A stretch of DNA of 64,000 nucleotides from Cryptosporangium phraense (GTDB lineage: Bacteria; Actinomycetota; Actinomycetes; Mycobacteriales; Cryptosporangiaceae), in the NCBI RefSeq assembly GCF_006912135.1, contig NZ_VIRS01000012.1, positions 159,960 through 223,959 of the forward strand, given 5' to 3'. Both the position numbers and the translations under genes were made by a program. Of the stretch, positions 49,635 through 57,666 are shown piece by piece. Below the pieces are notes generated by a model. The model had not been told where the DNA came from. It worked only from the letters and a program-made list of their open reading frames with translations, and did no database searches. The number at the start of each line of letters is the position of its first letter. Position 1 is the first letter of the stretch.

Positions 49635-50566
49635 GCCGGCACAAACGTCGCGGCGCAGGCCATGCCCGTTATCCACTCCGGAACCGGCTCATAGCCCGCC
49701 CACGCCAACCCCTCCCCGCACGCCGCATGGCCGATCAACCACGTCCGGATCTCCTGCCCCCCACTCCCGGCCACCTTTTCCAACCCCTCCGTCCCGAGCT
49801 CCACCACCGGCCCCAGCTCCGGCGTCGACAGCTGCTTCAGGAACCACCGGTCCCAGTCCGCGTTCACCCTCGCGGTCGGGTTGCCGCCCATCGCCCGCAC
49901 CTTCGGCTCCCGCGCGGCCGCGAACGCGACCGCATCGGCTCGTCCGTGGATGAGCGCCTCGCGCCTCGCGCCGACCACGGCCGGATCGCGCGGATCGTTG
50001 GACGGCAGCCAGTGCGACAGGCCCCCACTGGCCACCAGCAGCACCCGCCCGTCGAAATCCGCGGCTCGGATGGCGTCCCCCAACGCCTGGCCCAGCGCGA
50101 CGCAGCGGGCCAGGGACGGCAGCGGCGGAGCCGCGGTATTGACGACCAGCGGCACGAGCGGAACGCCGAGTGACCCGGTCACCATCTCGTAGCTCTGCAC
50201 GGTGCCGTGGTCGACGGTCAGCGAGTACGAGAGCGACAGGTCGAAACCCGCGTCGGCCAGCGCGCCGTGCAGGGCCCAGGCCAGCGACCGCTCGACCGGC
50301 AGAGGCCCGGGGGTGCTCCCGTAGTCACCGAACCCGACGACGTTCTCGACGCCGAGCAGGAACGGAGGCATCACGTCGTAGAAGTTGGCGTGGAAGTGAT
50401 CCGGGCCGAGAACGACCACCGCGTCCGGCGCCAGCCTCGCCACCGCGGCGCGCAACCGCGCAACGAAGCCGAGGAACTCCGCGCCCGGATCCGACGGCGA
50501 CGACGGCGGCAACAGCGCCGCGAACGGCGAGTGCGACAGCGCCACCAGGCCCAGCAGCGAACTCAT
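49631..50566 (-). CDS. mhpB: Extradiol ring-cleavage dioxygenase, MhpB/LigB type
   Basis: 311 residues, aligning by eye with E. coli 2,3-dihydroxyphenylpropionate 1,2-dioxygenase: ALSHSPF, VVLGPDHFHANFYDVMPPF (iron/active-site His), SLTVDHGTVQ, VASGGLSHWLP (second His), WDRWFLKQL and IRTWLIGHAACGE. It opens a catechol ring meta to the hydroxyls using Fe(II) and O2. The exact catechol is not determined. The ATG overlaps the hydrolase stop (ATGA). It is last in the operon, whose next step would be the hydrolase. Confidence 0.92.
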   Translation of the reverse strand: MSSLLGLVALSHSPFAALLPPSSPSDPGAEFLGFVARLRAAVARLAPDAVVVLGPDHFHANFYDVMPPFLLGVENVVGFGDYGSTPGPLPVERSLAWALHGALADAGFDLSLSYSLTVDHGTVQSYEMVTGSLGVPLVPLVVNTAAPPLPSLARCVALGQALGDAIRAADFDGRVLLVASGGLSHWLPSNDPRDPAVVGARREALIHGRADAVAFAAAREPKVRAMGGNPTARVNADWDRWFLKQLSTPELGPVVELGTEGLEKVAGSGGQEIRTWLIGHAACGEGLAWAGYEPVPEWITGMACAATFVPA

Positions 50567-51402
50567 CGCAGGAACCGCCGGTGCTCGGCCAGGAACTCGG
50601 CCGGCTTCTCCCACTGCGGCCAGTGCCCGGCCCCGCTGATGACGGTCAGCTCGGCATTCGGCAGCCACCCGAGGAGCATCTTCGCCTCGTCGAGGCCTCC
50701 GGTCGGGTCGTGGTCGGTCCACAGCAGGAGGGTCGGCGCGCTCACGCGCCCCACCCACGACGGGTCCCAGCTGAACCGCGCCCGCGTCTCCGGGTTCTGC
50801 AGCACGAGGACGTTGCGGACGGCCTCGAGGTACCCCGGCCGCGTGTAGACGGCCTGGCGCAGCCGCACCAGCTCGTCGGTGACCAGGGACTTGTCGTGGA
50901 ACAGCCACTCCACCCGGCGGCGCACGGTCTCGTCGCTGGGGTCGGTCACCGCGGCCAGCGTGCTGGCGGTGAGCCGTTCCATCACCTCGGGCTTGTTCGC
51001 GATGTTGCCCGGCGTGTTCAGGACCAGCCGGTCCACCCGGGCCGGGGAGTGCGCCGCGGTCCAGGCCGCGACCCACCCGCCGAGCGACTCCCCCGAGAGG
51101 TGGGCCCGCGCGATGCCCAGGGCATCCATCAGGCCGACCAGGTGCGCCGACAACACGTCGATCGTGTAAGGGTGGTCCGGCAGCGACGACCACCCGTGCC
51201 CGACCATGTCGTACGCGGTCACCCGGAACGACTCGGCCAGCCCGCCGACGTTCCGCGCGTACGCCTCCAGGTGACCGCCGGTCCCATGGAGCAAGACCAG
51301 GTCCGGACCGCTTCCCGCCTGCAACACCCGCGTCCGTACGCCACCTACGTTGACGTAGGAGAGCGCGTGCGGAACCGTGCCCAGGTCTTCCCAGATGCTC
51401 AC
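50563..51402 (-). CDS. Alpha/beta hydrolase, meta-cleavage product hydrolase (MhpC-like)
   Basis: 279 residues. DLVLLHGTGGH carries the oxyanion hole, GESLGGWVA the nucleophile serine (S in GxSxG), WTDHDPTGG the acid Asp, and GAGHWPQWEKP the catalytic His. These belong to the C-C bond hydrolases that act on ring-fission products, and the neighbouring MhpB-type dioxygenase supports this. GTG 51402 has GGAGGAG upstream and overlaps the cupin stop (GTGA). The substrate chain is inferred. Confidence 0.9.
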   Translation of the reverse strand: MSIWEDLGTVPHALSYVNVGGVRTRVLQAGSGPDLVLLHGTGGHLEAYARNVGGLAESFRVTAYDMVGHGWSSLPDHPYTIDVLSAHLVGLMDALGIARAHLSGESLGGWVAAWTAAHSPARVDRLVLNTPGNIANKPEVMERLTASTLAAVTDPSDETVRRRVEWLFHDKSLVTDELVRLRQAVYTRPGYLEAVRNVLVLQNPETRARFSWDPSWVGRVSAPTLLLWTDHDPTGGLDEAKMLLGWLPNAELTVISGAGHWPQWEKPAEFLAEHRRFLR

Positions 51403-51890
51403 TCTGACTCCTCCTTGAACCGGGCCCGCGCCTCCGCGACCGTCACCAGCCCGGCACTCTGCCGACGCCCCACGCCCAGCAACCCGAGCAGCCGCGAGCT
51501 CTCGATCGTCAGGAACTCCACCGGCTCGGACGGCGAGTCGTTGTAGTGCCGGTGCCAGGTCCACGGCGGTGTGTAGACGTAGTCGCCGGTCGCCCAGCTC
51601 ACGGTCTCGTCCTCGATCTCGCTGTGGCCGTCGCCGGCGATGACGAAGTGGACGGTCTCGTGGTGGTGGCGCTGCATGTCGGTGCTCAGCCCGGCCGGGA
51701 TGAGCTGCCGGAACAGCTCGAACGTGGTGGTCGGCAGCCCACCGGCGATCGCGAGCTTCGACGGGTTGTGCACCTGATCGGCCGGCAGCGGCACGAGGTC
51801 GGCCGCGTGCACCACCAGCGGGCTCGCCGCCACCGGCCGCACGGTGTCCGAGATGCCCGCCAGAAACCCGCTGAGATCGAAACCCGTCAC
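51399..51890 (-). CDS. Cupin-domain protein of the aromatic operon
   Basis: 163 residues with a single cupin: STDMQRHHHETVHFVIAGDGHSEIEDETVSWATGDYVYTPPWTWHRHYN contains both cupin motifs with three to four metal His and one Glu. The fold resembles half of gentisate dioxygenase. An oxygenase or isomerase role in the same pathway is likely but unassigned. GTG 51890 overlaps the SDR stop (GTGA) and the next gene overlaps its own stop, so it is coupled on both sides. Confidence 0.85.
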   Translation of the reverse strand: MTGFDLSGFLAGISDTVRPVAASPLVVHAADLVPLPADQVHNPSKLAIAGGLPTTTFELFRQLIPAGLSTDMQRHHHETVHFVIAGDGHSEIEDETVSWATGDYVYTPPWTWHRHYNDSPSEPVEFLTIESSRLLGLLGVGRRQSAGLVTVAEARARFKEESE

Positions 51891-52627
51891 CAGATCGCCT
51901 CCGTCCGTCCGCCGTCCACGGTGAGCACCGTGCCGTTGATGTAACCGGCCGCCTCCGACGCGAGGAACCCGATCGCGGCCGCGATCTCCGCCGGGTCCGC
52001 TGCGCGTCCCGCCGGGATCGTGTCGACCTCGGCCGCGATCAGGTCGGCCTCCGACGAGCGCGACGAGCGCGCCCGCGCGATCAGCACTTCCCGACGTCGC
52101 GCGGTGTCGGTCGCGCCCGGCGCCACGCAGTTCACCGTGACGCCGTACTCGGCGTACTCCGCGGCCAGCAGCTTCGCCGCCGCGGTCATCGCCGAGCGCA
52201 GCACGACCGACACGGCCAGGTCGGGCTCCGGGCGACGCACCGCGGTGGACGTCACGACGACCAGCCGCCCGAAGCCCCGGTCCGCCATCGCCGGCAGTGC
52301 GGCCCGCGCCAGCCTCAGCGGCCCGAGCAGCAGTAGCTCGGTTCCCCGGGCCCAGTCGGGGTCCTGGACGTCCAGCACCCGCCCGGGTTTCGGACCGCCC
52401 GCGTTCAGAACGACGACGTCGGCGCGCCGGGCGGCGTCCGCAAGGGGCGTGCACACCGGGTCGGCGAGGTCGCCGGCGACGTACGCGGCTCCCAGCTCGT
52501 CGGCCGCCGTCTTGAGACGGAGCTCGTCGCGGCCGAAGAGCGTCACGCGGAGGCCCGCCCGGAGCAGTTCTTCGGCGGTGGCCCGGCCGATGCCGGACGC
52601 GCCCCCACCGACCAATGCGGTTCTCAT
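51887..52627 (-). CDS. SDR-family oxidoreductase lacking the usual catalytic Tyr
   Basis: 246 residues. Rossmann NADP site ALVGGGASGIGRATAEELL, NAGGPKPG and the C-terminal VDGGRTEAIW are typical of classical SDRs. At the active site the serine of VVVTSTAV and the lysine of AAKLLAAEYAEYGVTVN are present, but the YxxxK tyrosine is replaced in LAVSVVLRSAMTAAAK. This is the atypical SDR pattern also seen in some aromatic-pathway dehydrogenases. It is the first gene of the operon, and the ATG at 52627 is near the divergent IclR start. Confidence 0.88.
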   Translation of the reverse strand: MRTALVGGGASGIGRATAEELLRAGLRVTLFGRDELRLKTAADELGAAYVAGDLADPVCTPLADAARRADVVVLNAGGPKPGRVLDVQDPDWARGTELLLLGPLRLARAALPAMADRGFGRLVVVTSTAVRRPEPDLAVSVVLRSAMTAAAKLLAAEYAEYGVTVNCVAPGATDTARRREVLIARARSSRSSEADLIAAEVDTIPAGRAADPAEIAAAIGFLASEAAGYINGTVLTVDGGRTEAIW

Positions 52628-52667
52628 GACCCCGAGGGTGCCTCCGAGGGGAGTACGGTCACCAGAC

Positions 52668-53432
52668 GTGAGTCTCAGTGAGCGGGACACCACCGCGAGC
52701 GGCGGGCTGGAGCGGGCGGCCGCGATCCTCGACGCGTTCGACCCCGCGCACCGCGAACTGACGCTCGCCGCGCTGGTCCGGCGGTCCGGATTACCCCGGT
52801 CCACCACGCATCGGCTGGCCGATCGCATGCTCGCGCTGGGCTGGCTGGACAAGCCGCACGACCGCTACCGGATCGGCAACCGGCTGTTCGAGCTGTCGGG
52901 CCTGGCGCCGATCCGCACCGAGTTACGCGAGTCCGTGCTGCCGTTCATGCAGGACCTCTACAACACCGTGCGGACGACCGTGCAGCTCGGCGTGCTGGAC
53001 GGATCGCAGGTGCTGATCGTCGAGAAGATCGCCGGGCACCGGCCGATGCCGATGCTCAGCCAGGTCGGCGGCACGGTGCCGACGTTCTGCTCGGCGCTGG
53101 GGAGGGCGCTGCTGGCGTACTCGCCGCGGTCGGTCGTCGATGCGGTGCTGGCCGGCGACCTGCCCGCGCGCACCCCGCGGACGCTGACCAACCCGGCGGC
53201 CATCCGGCGCGAGCTGGCGGCGATGCCCGACCGCGGCTGGGCGGTCGAGCGCGAAGAGGGCAACATCGGCGTGACCTGCGTCGCCGCCCCGATCTTCGGG
53301 CCCGACGGGACGGTGGCCGCAGCGGTGTCGATCACCGGGCCGACCGGGCTGGTGCGACCGGACCGGGCCGGCCCGGCGGTGCGGCTGGTGGCGGCGGCGG
53401 CCTCACGGGCATTCTCCAAGCAGTCCCGCTGA
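52668..53432 (+). CDS. IclR-family transcriptional regulator
   Basis: 254 residues. The N-terminal winged helix is GGLERAAAILDAFDPAHRELTLAALVRRSGLPRSTTHRLADRMLALGWL; the C-terminal effector domain includes TVQLGVLDGSQVLIVEKI and FCSALGRALLAY and GWAVEREEGNIGVTCVAAPIF. GTG 52668 is divergent from the SDR-cupin-hydrolase-dioxygenase operon with only 40 bases between starts. IclR proteins commonly control aromatic catabolism from this position. A TACGGT box ends 8 bases before the start, suggesting a leaderless transcript. Confidence 0.92.
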   Translation: MSLSERDTTASGGLERAAAILDAFDPAHRELTLAALVRRSGLPRSTTHRLADRMLALGWLDKPHDRYRIGNRLFELSGLAPIRTELRESVLPFMQDLYNTVRTTVQLGVLDGSQVLIVEKIAGHRPMPMLSQVGGTVPTFCSALGRALLAYSPRSVVDAVLAGDLPARTPRTLTNPAAIRRELAAMPDRGWAVEREEGNIGVTCVAAPIFGPDGTVAAAVSITGPTGLVRPDRAGPAVRLVAAAASRAFSKQSR

Positions 53433-53508
53433 GTGGGACACCGGTCTTTCGGTTTCGAGGGCGCGCGCTGACGCTGTGACCCCCGGCACATCGGTGAAGG
53501 AGGCGTCC

Positions 53509-53967
53509 ATGACGCTCGGCGGCGGGTACCTGCTCCCATCCGGCGAAGGCAAGTCGCTCGGCGCGATCGGCGTCGGCATCACGATGAAGACCGACGGCGA
53601 CTCGACCCGCGGCGCGTACTCGCTGTTCGAGTACGCGGTCCCGGCCGGGGTCAGCGGGCCGCCGCTACACGTCCACACCCGGGAGGACGAGTCGTTCGTC
53701 TGTCTCTCCGGACGTCTGGAGGTGACGCTCGGCGACCGGAAGTTCGAGTTGGTGCACGGCGACTACCTGCTGCTGCCCCGGGACGTGCCGCACACGTTCA
53801 ACAACCCGTTCGAGGACGAGGCCCGGGTGATCTCGGTGGTGTCGCCGGCCGGGCTCGAGGAGTACTACGCGGCGCTGGCCGCGCTGCCGCCCGGTCCGCG
53901 GGACATCGGCAAGATGAAGGCGATCATGGCCGACTTCGGCCTCGAGCTGCAGCTCCCGCCGTCATGA
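53509..53967 (+). CDS. Cupin-domain protein
   Basis: 152 residues. A single cupin with motif 1 SGPPLHVHTREDESFVCLSGRLEV (two His, one Glu) and motif 2 GDYLLLPRDVPHTFNN (third His). ATG 53509 is chosen because AAGGAGG lies 6 bases upstream; an earlier GTG lacks one. Its stop overlaps the flavin monooxygenase start (ATGA), so the two act together, possibly on an aromatic or ketone substrate. No specific activity can be assigned. Confidence 0.88.
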   Translation: MTLGGGYLLPSGEGKSLGAIGVGITMKTDGDSTRGAYSLFEYAVPAGVSGPPLHVHTREDESFVCLSGRLEVTLGDRKFELVHGDYLLLPRDVPHTFNNPFEDEARVISVVSPAGLEEYYAALAALPPGPRDIGKMKAIMADFGLELQLPPS

Positions 53968-55412
53968 GAGTCGCGATCGTCGGAGCCGGCGTCGCCGGGC
54001 TGGTCACCGCGAAGGTGCTGAGCCGCGTCGGGCATTCGGTGGTCGTCTTCGACCGGACGCCGGACGTCGGCGGGGTGTGGAGCGAGACCCGGCGCTACCC
54101 GGGAGTGACCACGCAGAGCCCGCGGGACACGTACGCATTCTCGGACTTCCCGATGCCGCCGTCGTTACCGGAGTGGCCGACCGGCGCGCAGGTGCAGGAG
54201 TACCTGGCCGGGTACGTGTCGCACTTCGGGCTGGCGCCGCTGCTGCGGCTGAACACACCGGTCACGCGGGCCGAGCCGACGGCCGACGGCTGGTCGGTGG
54301 ACGGTTCGGAGTTCGACCACCTGGTGGTGGCGAACGGCGTGTTCTCGGCGCCCGCGCTGCCGGTCTACGAGGGGTTCGCCGACTTCTCCGCGGCCGGCGG
54401 ACGGCTGTGTGCGGCGTCCGACTTCCACGACGCCCGGTCGGTCGCCGGCCAGCACGTGCTCGTCGTCGGCTACGGGAAGTCCTCGTGCGACGTTGCCGTG
54501 GAGGTCAGCCGCTTCGCGGTGTCGACCGACGTCGTCGCCCGGCAGGTCCTGTGGAAGGTCCCCCGCCGGATCGGCGGCGTCGTCAACTTCAAGTACCTCC
54601 TGCTGACGAGGCTGGGCGAGGCGTTGTTCGAGTGGCAGCACCTGCGTGGCGTCGAGAGGTTCCTGCACGGACGGGGGGCGCCGATCCGTCGCCGGATGCT
54701 CGGGTCGGTCGAGAACGTCACGGTCAAGCAGTACCGGCTGCGTGAGCTGGACCTCGTGCCGGACGGCGGCATCGAGAACATCGTGCGCGGGGCGATCGGG
54801 CTGGTCACCGACGGGTTCTACGAGCAGGTCGCGGACGGGCGCATCACGGTGCGGCGCGACCGCGTGATCAAGCGGCTGCTGGAGAAGGACGGCGCTCCGC
54901 ACGCCGAACTCAGCGACGGGACCGTGCTGCGGGCCGACACGGTCGTGTGCGCCACCGGGTACCGACAGGAGATCCCGTTCTTACCCTCGTCGGTGCGGTC
55001 CCTACTGGTGGACGGGCGGGGCAACTACCGGCTGTACCGGCAGATCCATCCGGTGGACGTGCCCCGGCTGTCGTTCGCGGGGTACAACTCGTCGTTCTTC
55101 AGCCCGTTGTCGGCCGAGATGGGGGCGCTGTGGATCGCCGCTCTATTGGCGGGTGAGGTGGCGTTGCCGCCGGCGGAGGAAATGCGGGCGCAGGTCGACG
55201 GACGGATCGAGTTCATGGATTCGGCGACGTCCGGGCACCATTGCCACGGGACCAAGGTCATCCCGTTCTCGATGCACAACATCGACGAGATCCTCGGCGA
55301 CGTGGGTCTGGACGTGCCCCGGCGGGTGCGGTTCCAGCAGTGGCTGGGGCCGGTGGATCCGCGGTCGTACCGACGGGTGACGGCGCGCTTCGAAGAGCGA
55401 TTCCGTCAGTGA
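53964..55412 (+). CDS. Flavin-containing / Baeyer-Villiger-like monooxygenase
   Basis: 482 residues with two dinucleotide folds: VAIVGAGVAGLVTAKVL for FAD and VLVVGYGKSSCDVAVEVSRF for NADPH. The motif FSAPALPVYEGF then FHDARSVAGQ resembles the FMO/BVMO signature FxGxxxHxxxW in position, but its fingerprint is degenerate. The ATG motif appears as VCATGYRQEIPF. It probably oxygenates a ketone, amine or sulfide. It is coupled to the upstream cupin by ATGA and converges on the CGNR gene with a 7-base overlap. Confidence 0.88.
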   Translation: MRVAIVGAGVAGLVTAKVLSRVGHSVVVFDRTPDVGGVWSETRRYPGVTTQSPRDTYAFSDFPMPPSLPEWPTGAQVQEYLAGYVSHFGLAPLLRLNTPVTRAEPTADGWSVDGSEFDHLVVANGVFSAPALPVYEGFADFSAAGGRLCAASDFHDARSVAGQHVLVVGYGKSSCDVAVEVSRFAVSTDVVARQVLWKVPRRIGGVVNFKYLLLTRLGEALFEWQHLRGVERFLHGRGAPIRRRMLGSVENVTVKQYRLRELDLVPDGGIENIVRGAIGLVTDGFYEQVADGRITVRRDRVIKRLLEKDGAPHAELSDGTVLRADTVVCATGYRQEIPFLPSSVRSLLVDGRGNYRLYRQIHPVDVPRLSFAGYNSSFFSPLSAEMGALWIAALLAGEVALPPAEEMRAQVDGRIEFMDSATSGHHCHGTKVIPFSMHNIDEILGDVGLDVPRRVRFQQWLGPVDPRSYRRVTARFEERFRQ

Positions 55413-55921
55413 CCGCGGTGGCGGGTGTAGTGGGTGCGCGACTTGGCGCGGTTGCCGCAGGCTGACATCGAGCACCAGCGGCGGGCGCCGGATTTGGACA
55501 CGTCGTAGAAGCGCAGCGAGCAGTCGGGGTTGGCGCACGTGCGGATCCGGGACGGGTTCTCCTCGAGGAGCCGCAGGTAGTGCTCGGCCGCTCGCCAGGC
55601 GGCCAACCAGGCCGGCGTGTCGGTCTCGACGACGGTCTCGGGTCCGTTCGCGCCGAGCTGACGCCGGAGGCGGCCGTGGCGCAGGGTCTCGTTGAGCGCT
55701 TCGGGATCGGCGCTGGTCAGGGCTGCTCGGGTTTGCCGCAGGGCGTCGAGGGTCTCCGGGGAATCCGGGACGGTGCCGGTGAGGCCGGCCGAGGTCAGCC
55801 AGGCTCCGAGGCCGCCCGGGAGTTCGAGCAGGTCGTGCGGGCCGTCGTCGTCGGTCCAGCGGGTGTTCATCAGGTCGAGCGGCAGGGGCTCGCCGATGAG
55901 GGGGCGGGGGTCGGTGGTCAT
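55406..55921 (-). CDS. CGNR zinc-finger (ABATE-domain) regulator
   Basis: 171 residues. The N-terminal ABATE-like region (GEPLPLDLMNTRW, then AWLTSAGL) is followed by the C-terminal zinc finger RTCANPDCSLRFYDVSKSGARRWCSMSACGNRAKSRTHYTRH, where CxxxxC...CxxxxCGNR holds the metal and contacts DNA. It is divergent from the PNPOx-like gene across 67 bases that hold a 12-base dyad, its probable operator. Confidence 0.93.
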   Translation of the reverse strand: MTTDPRPLIGEPLPLDLMNTRWTDDDGPHDLLELPGGLGAWLTSAGLTGTVPDSPETLDALRQTRAALTSADPEALNETLRHGRLRRQLGANGPETVVETDTPAWLAAWRAAEHYLRLLEENPSRIRTCANPDCSLRFYDVSKSGARRWCSMSACGNRAKSRTHYTRHRGH

Positions 55922-55931
55922 TTGTCGTGAA

Positions 55932-55982
55932 GCCTAACCGGGTCGGCCTCTAACCGCTAATCCAGATTTTAGTGGTTAGACT
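55932..55982. promoter_or_regulatory. Dyad and third half-site in the CGNR-PNPOx divergent promoter
   Basis: TCTAACCGCTAA (55949-55960) and TTAGTGGTTAGA (55969-55980) are inverted with one mismatch across an 8-base spacer. A third CCTAACCGG copy lies at 55933-55941. TAGACT at 55977-55982 could be the -10 box of the leaderless PNPOx-like gene, so binding would block it. Confidence 0.6.
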
Positions 55983-55988
55983 CTGGGC

Positions 55989-56867
55989 ATGACACCGTTC
56001 CACCACGGCGAGTTGGCGGCACAGAAGCGGGCCGGTCTGCTGCGCGAGGCTGCACACGTCTCCGCGATGATCAGCCCGGTGATCCCCCGCGGGGCGCGTC
56101 CGTTCCTGGCCGAGCAGCCGATGATCGTGCTCGGCGCGGCCGACGCTCGGGGCGACGTCTGGGCCACCCTGCTGACCGGCGAGCCGGGGTTTCTCTCGGT
56201 CGTGGGTCCGTCGACGATCGTGATCGGCGCTTCGCCCGGAGAACCGTTGGTTCTCGAGGAACCGACGAAGGTGGGCTTGATCGCTATCGAGCCCGGTACG
56301 CGGCGCCGGATCCGCATGAACGGCACGGCCCACCCGGTGGCCGGTGGGTTGCGGGTCGAGCTCGAGCAGGTCTACGCGAACTGCCCGAAGTACATCCAGA
56401 AGCGGGTGCCGACGCGGTCGTCGACCCTGGCCGGAGCCCCGGTCTCAGGCGTCGCGCTCACCGGCGAGCAGATGGAGTTCGCCGGCACGACCGACACTTT
56501 CTTCGTCGCGACGACCGACCTGGACGGCAACGCCGACGCCTCGCACCGCGGCGGCAACCCCGGGTTCCTCCGGGCGGTGAGCCCTCGACGGCTGAGGTGG
56601 CCCGATTACGTCGGCAACTCGATGTTCAACACGCTCGGCAACCTGGAGGTCAACCCGAGAGCCGGCCTGCTGTTACCGGACTGGACGACCGGCACGCTGA
56701 TCCACCTGACCGGCACCGCGGTCGTCGACTGGGATCCCGGCCACGCGGCGGCCGTGCCCGGCGCGCAGCGTCTGGTCGAGTTCACGGTGGAGCGGGTGGT
56801 GCGGGTCGAGGGAGGCTCACCACTGCGCTGGAGCGGCCCCGAGTTCTCCCGCTTCAACCCTCGCTGA
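55989..56867 (+). CDS. Pyridoxamine 5'-phosphate oxidase family (FMN-binding split barrel) protein
   Basis: 292 residues with two split-barrel halves. Text such as QPMIVLGAADARGDVWATLLTGEPGFL, AIEPGTRRRIRMNGTA, TDTFFVATTDLDGNADASHRGGNPGFLRA and NPRAGLLLPDWTTGTLIHLTGTA is typical of large actinomycete PNPOx-like proteins linked to ferredoxin-reductase-like or regulatory functions. The flavin is FMN or F420; the substrate is unknown. ATG 55989 follows a -10-like box with no ribosome site. The CGNR regulator is divergent. Confidence 0.9.
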   Translation: MTPFHHGELAAQKRAGLLREAAHVSAMISPVIPRGARPFLAEQPMIVLGAADARGDVWATLLTGEPGFLSVVGPSTIVIGASPGEPLVLEEPTKVGLIAIEPGTRRRIRMNGTAHPVAGGLRVELEQVYANCPKYIQKRVPTRSSTLAGAPVSGVALTGEQMEFAGTTDTFFVATTDLDGNADASHRGGNPGFLRAVSPRRLRWPDYVGNSMFNTLGNLEVNPRAGLLLPDWTTGTLIHLTGTAVVDWDPGHAAAVPGAQRLVEFTVERVVRVEGGSPLRWSGPEFSRFNPR

Positions 56868-56887
56868 CGGCTGCTACGGTTCCCGCC

Positions 56888-57376
56888 GTGTGGCACGGGT
56901 TGTGGCGAGCGGTCGGACGAACGCGGATGTTCGCTCCGATCGCCAGTCGGCTGATCGTGGTGGACCGATGGCTGAGCCGGGTCAGTAAGGGCCGCGTGGT
57001 CGCGGTCGGGATGGCGCCGTCACTCCTGCTGACCACGACCGGCCGTCGCAGCGGCGAGCACCGGCGCAACCCGCTGCAGTACGCCCGGGACGGCGACGCC
57101 TATGTCGTCGTCGGCTCCAACTGGGGTCGCGATGCGACGCCGGGCTGGGTGCACAACCTGCGCGCCGATCACCGGGCAGCCATCGCGCTCGGCGGTCGCA
57201 CGCTTCCGGTGCTGGCGCAGGAAGTCTCGGGGGCCGAGCACGAGCGGCTGTGGCACCTGCTGCTGGACCAGTGGCCGGGCTACGCGCTCTATGTGGAGCG
57301 GGCGCCCCACCGGGTGTTCGGCATCTTCCGGCTCGTTCCCGAAGTCGATTCGGCGGCCGTGCGCTCTGGCCGCTGA
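56888..57376 (+). CDS. Nitroreductase-family deazaflavin-dependent oxidoreductase (Ddn-like)
   Basis: 162 residues of the F420H2-dependent split-barrel family that includes mycobacterial Ddn. Characteristic blocks are LLTTTGRRSGEHRRNPLQYARDGDAYVVVGSNWGRDATPGWVHNL and the C-terminal YALYVERAPHRVFGIFRLVP. It reduces quinones or nitro compounds using F420H2. GTG 56888 is used; no good ribosome site but a TACGGT box ends 8 bases before. It is 20 bases after the PNPOx-like gene, same strand. Confidence 0.9.
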   Translation: MWHGLWRAVGRTRMFAPIASRLIVVDRWLSRVSKGRVVAVGMAPSLLLTTTGRRSGEHRRNPLQYARDGDAYVVVGSNWGRDATPGWVHNLRADHRAAIALGGRTLPVLAQEVSGAEHERLWHLLLDQWPGYALYVERAPHRVFGIFRLVPEVDSAAVRSGR

Positions 57377-57377
57377 G

Positions 57378-57584
57378 GCCGCGGCTCAGCGCGGGTAGCC
57401 ACTGGTCCTCGTTTCCTTGGTACTCCACCGGCCGGCCGAGCGCGCGGGCCCAGAGGTCGGCGGCCTGCTGACCGCTGATCGAGGCCGGTCCGGCAAACGT
57501 TCGGAGGATCGACGGGAAGTCCGGATCGGTCAGTGCGCGAGCCATCACCTCGCCGACGTCCCGCTTCGGCGGAGCCTGCCTCAA
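57378..57584 (-). pseudogene. Truncated NmrA-like NAD(P)-binding protein remnant
   Basis: On the minus strand a frame reads DVGEVMARALTDPDFPSILRTFAGPASISGQQAADLWARALGRPVEYQG, which resembles the C-terminal part of NmrA/atypical-SDR proteins. The Rossmann half is missing and upstream sequence in this frame is not recognisable. No start site is visible. It is a relic 3' fragment, perhaps cut when the MMPL-MarR module arrived. Confidence 0.6.
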
Positions 57585-57666
57585 CCGGGGGTGTATCCCC
57601 CTCGAAGATGTTCGTGGTCGCGGCCGACGCGGCGACCGCGCGCCGGCCGATCAGCGGGCCACCGTT

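Noticed and set aside
53476..53508. GTG start for the cupin at 53476
   Set aside because: No ribosome site; AAGGAGG lies correctly before the ATG at 53509.
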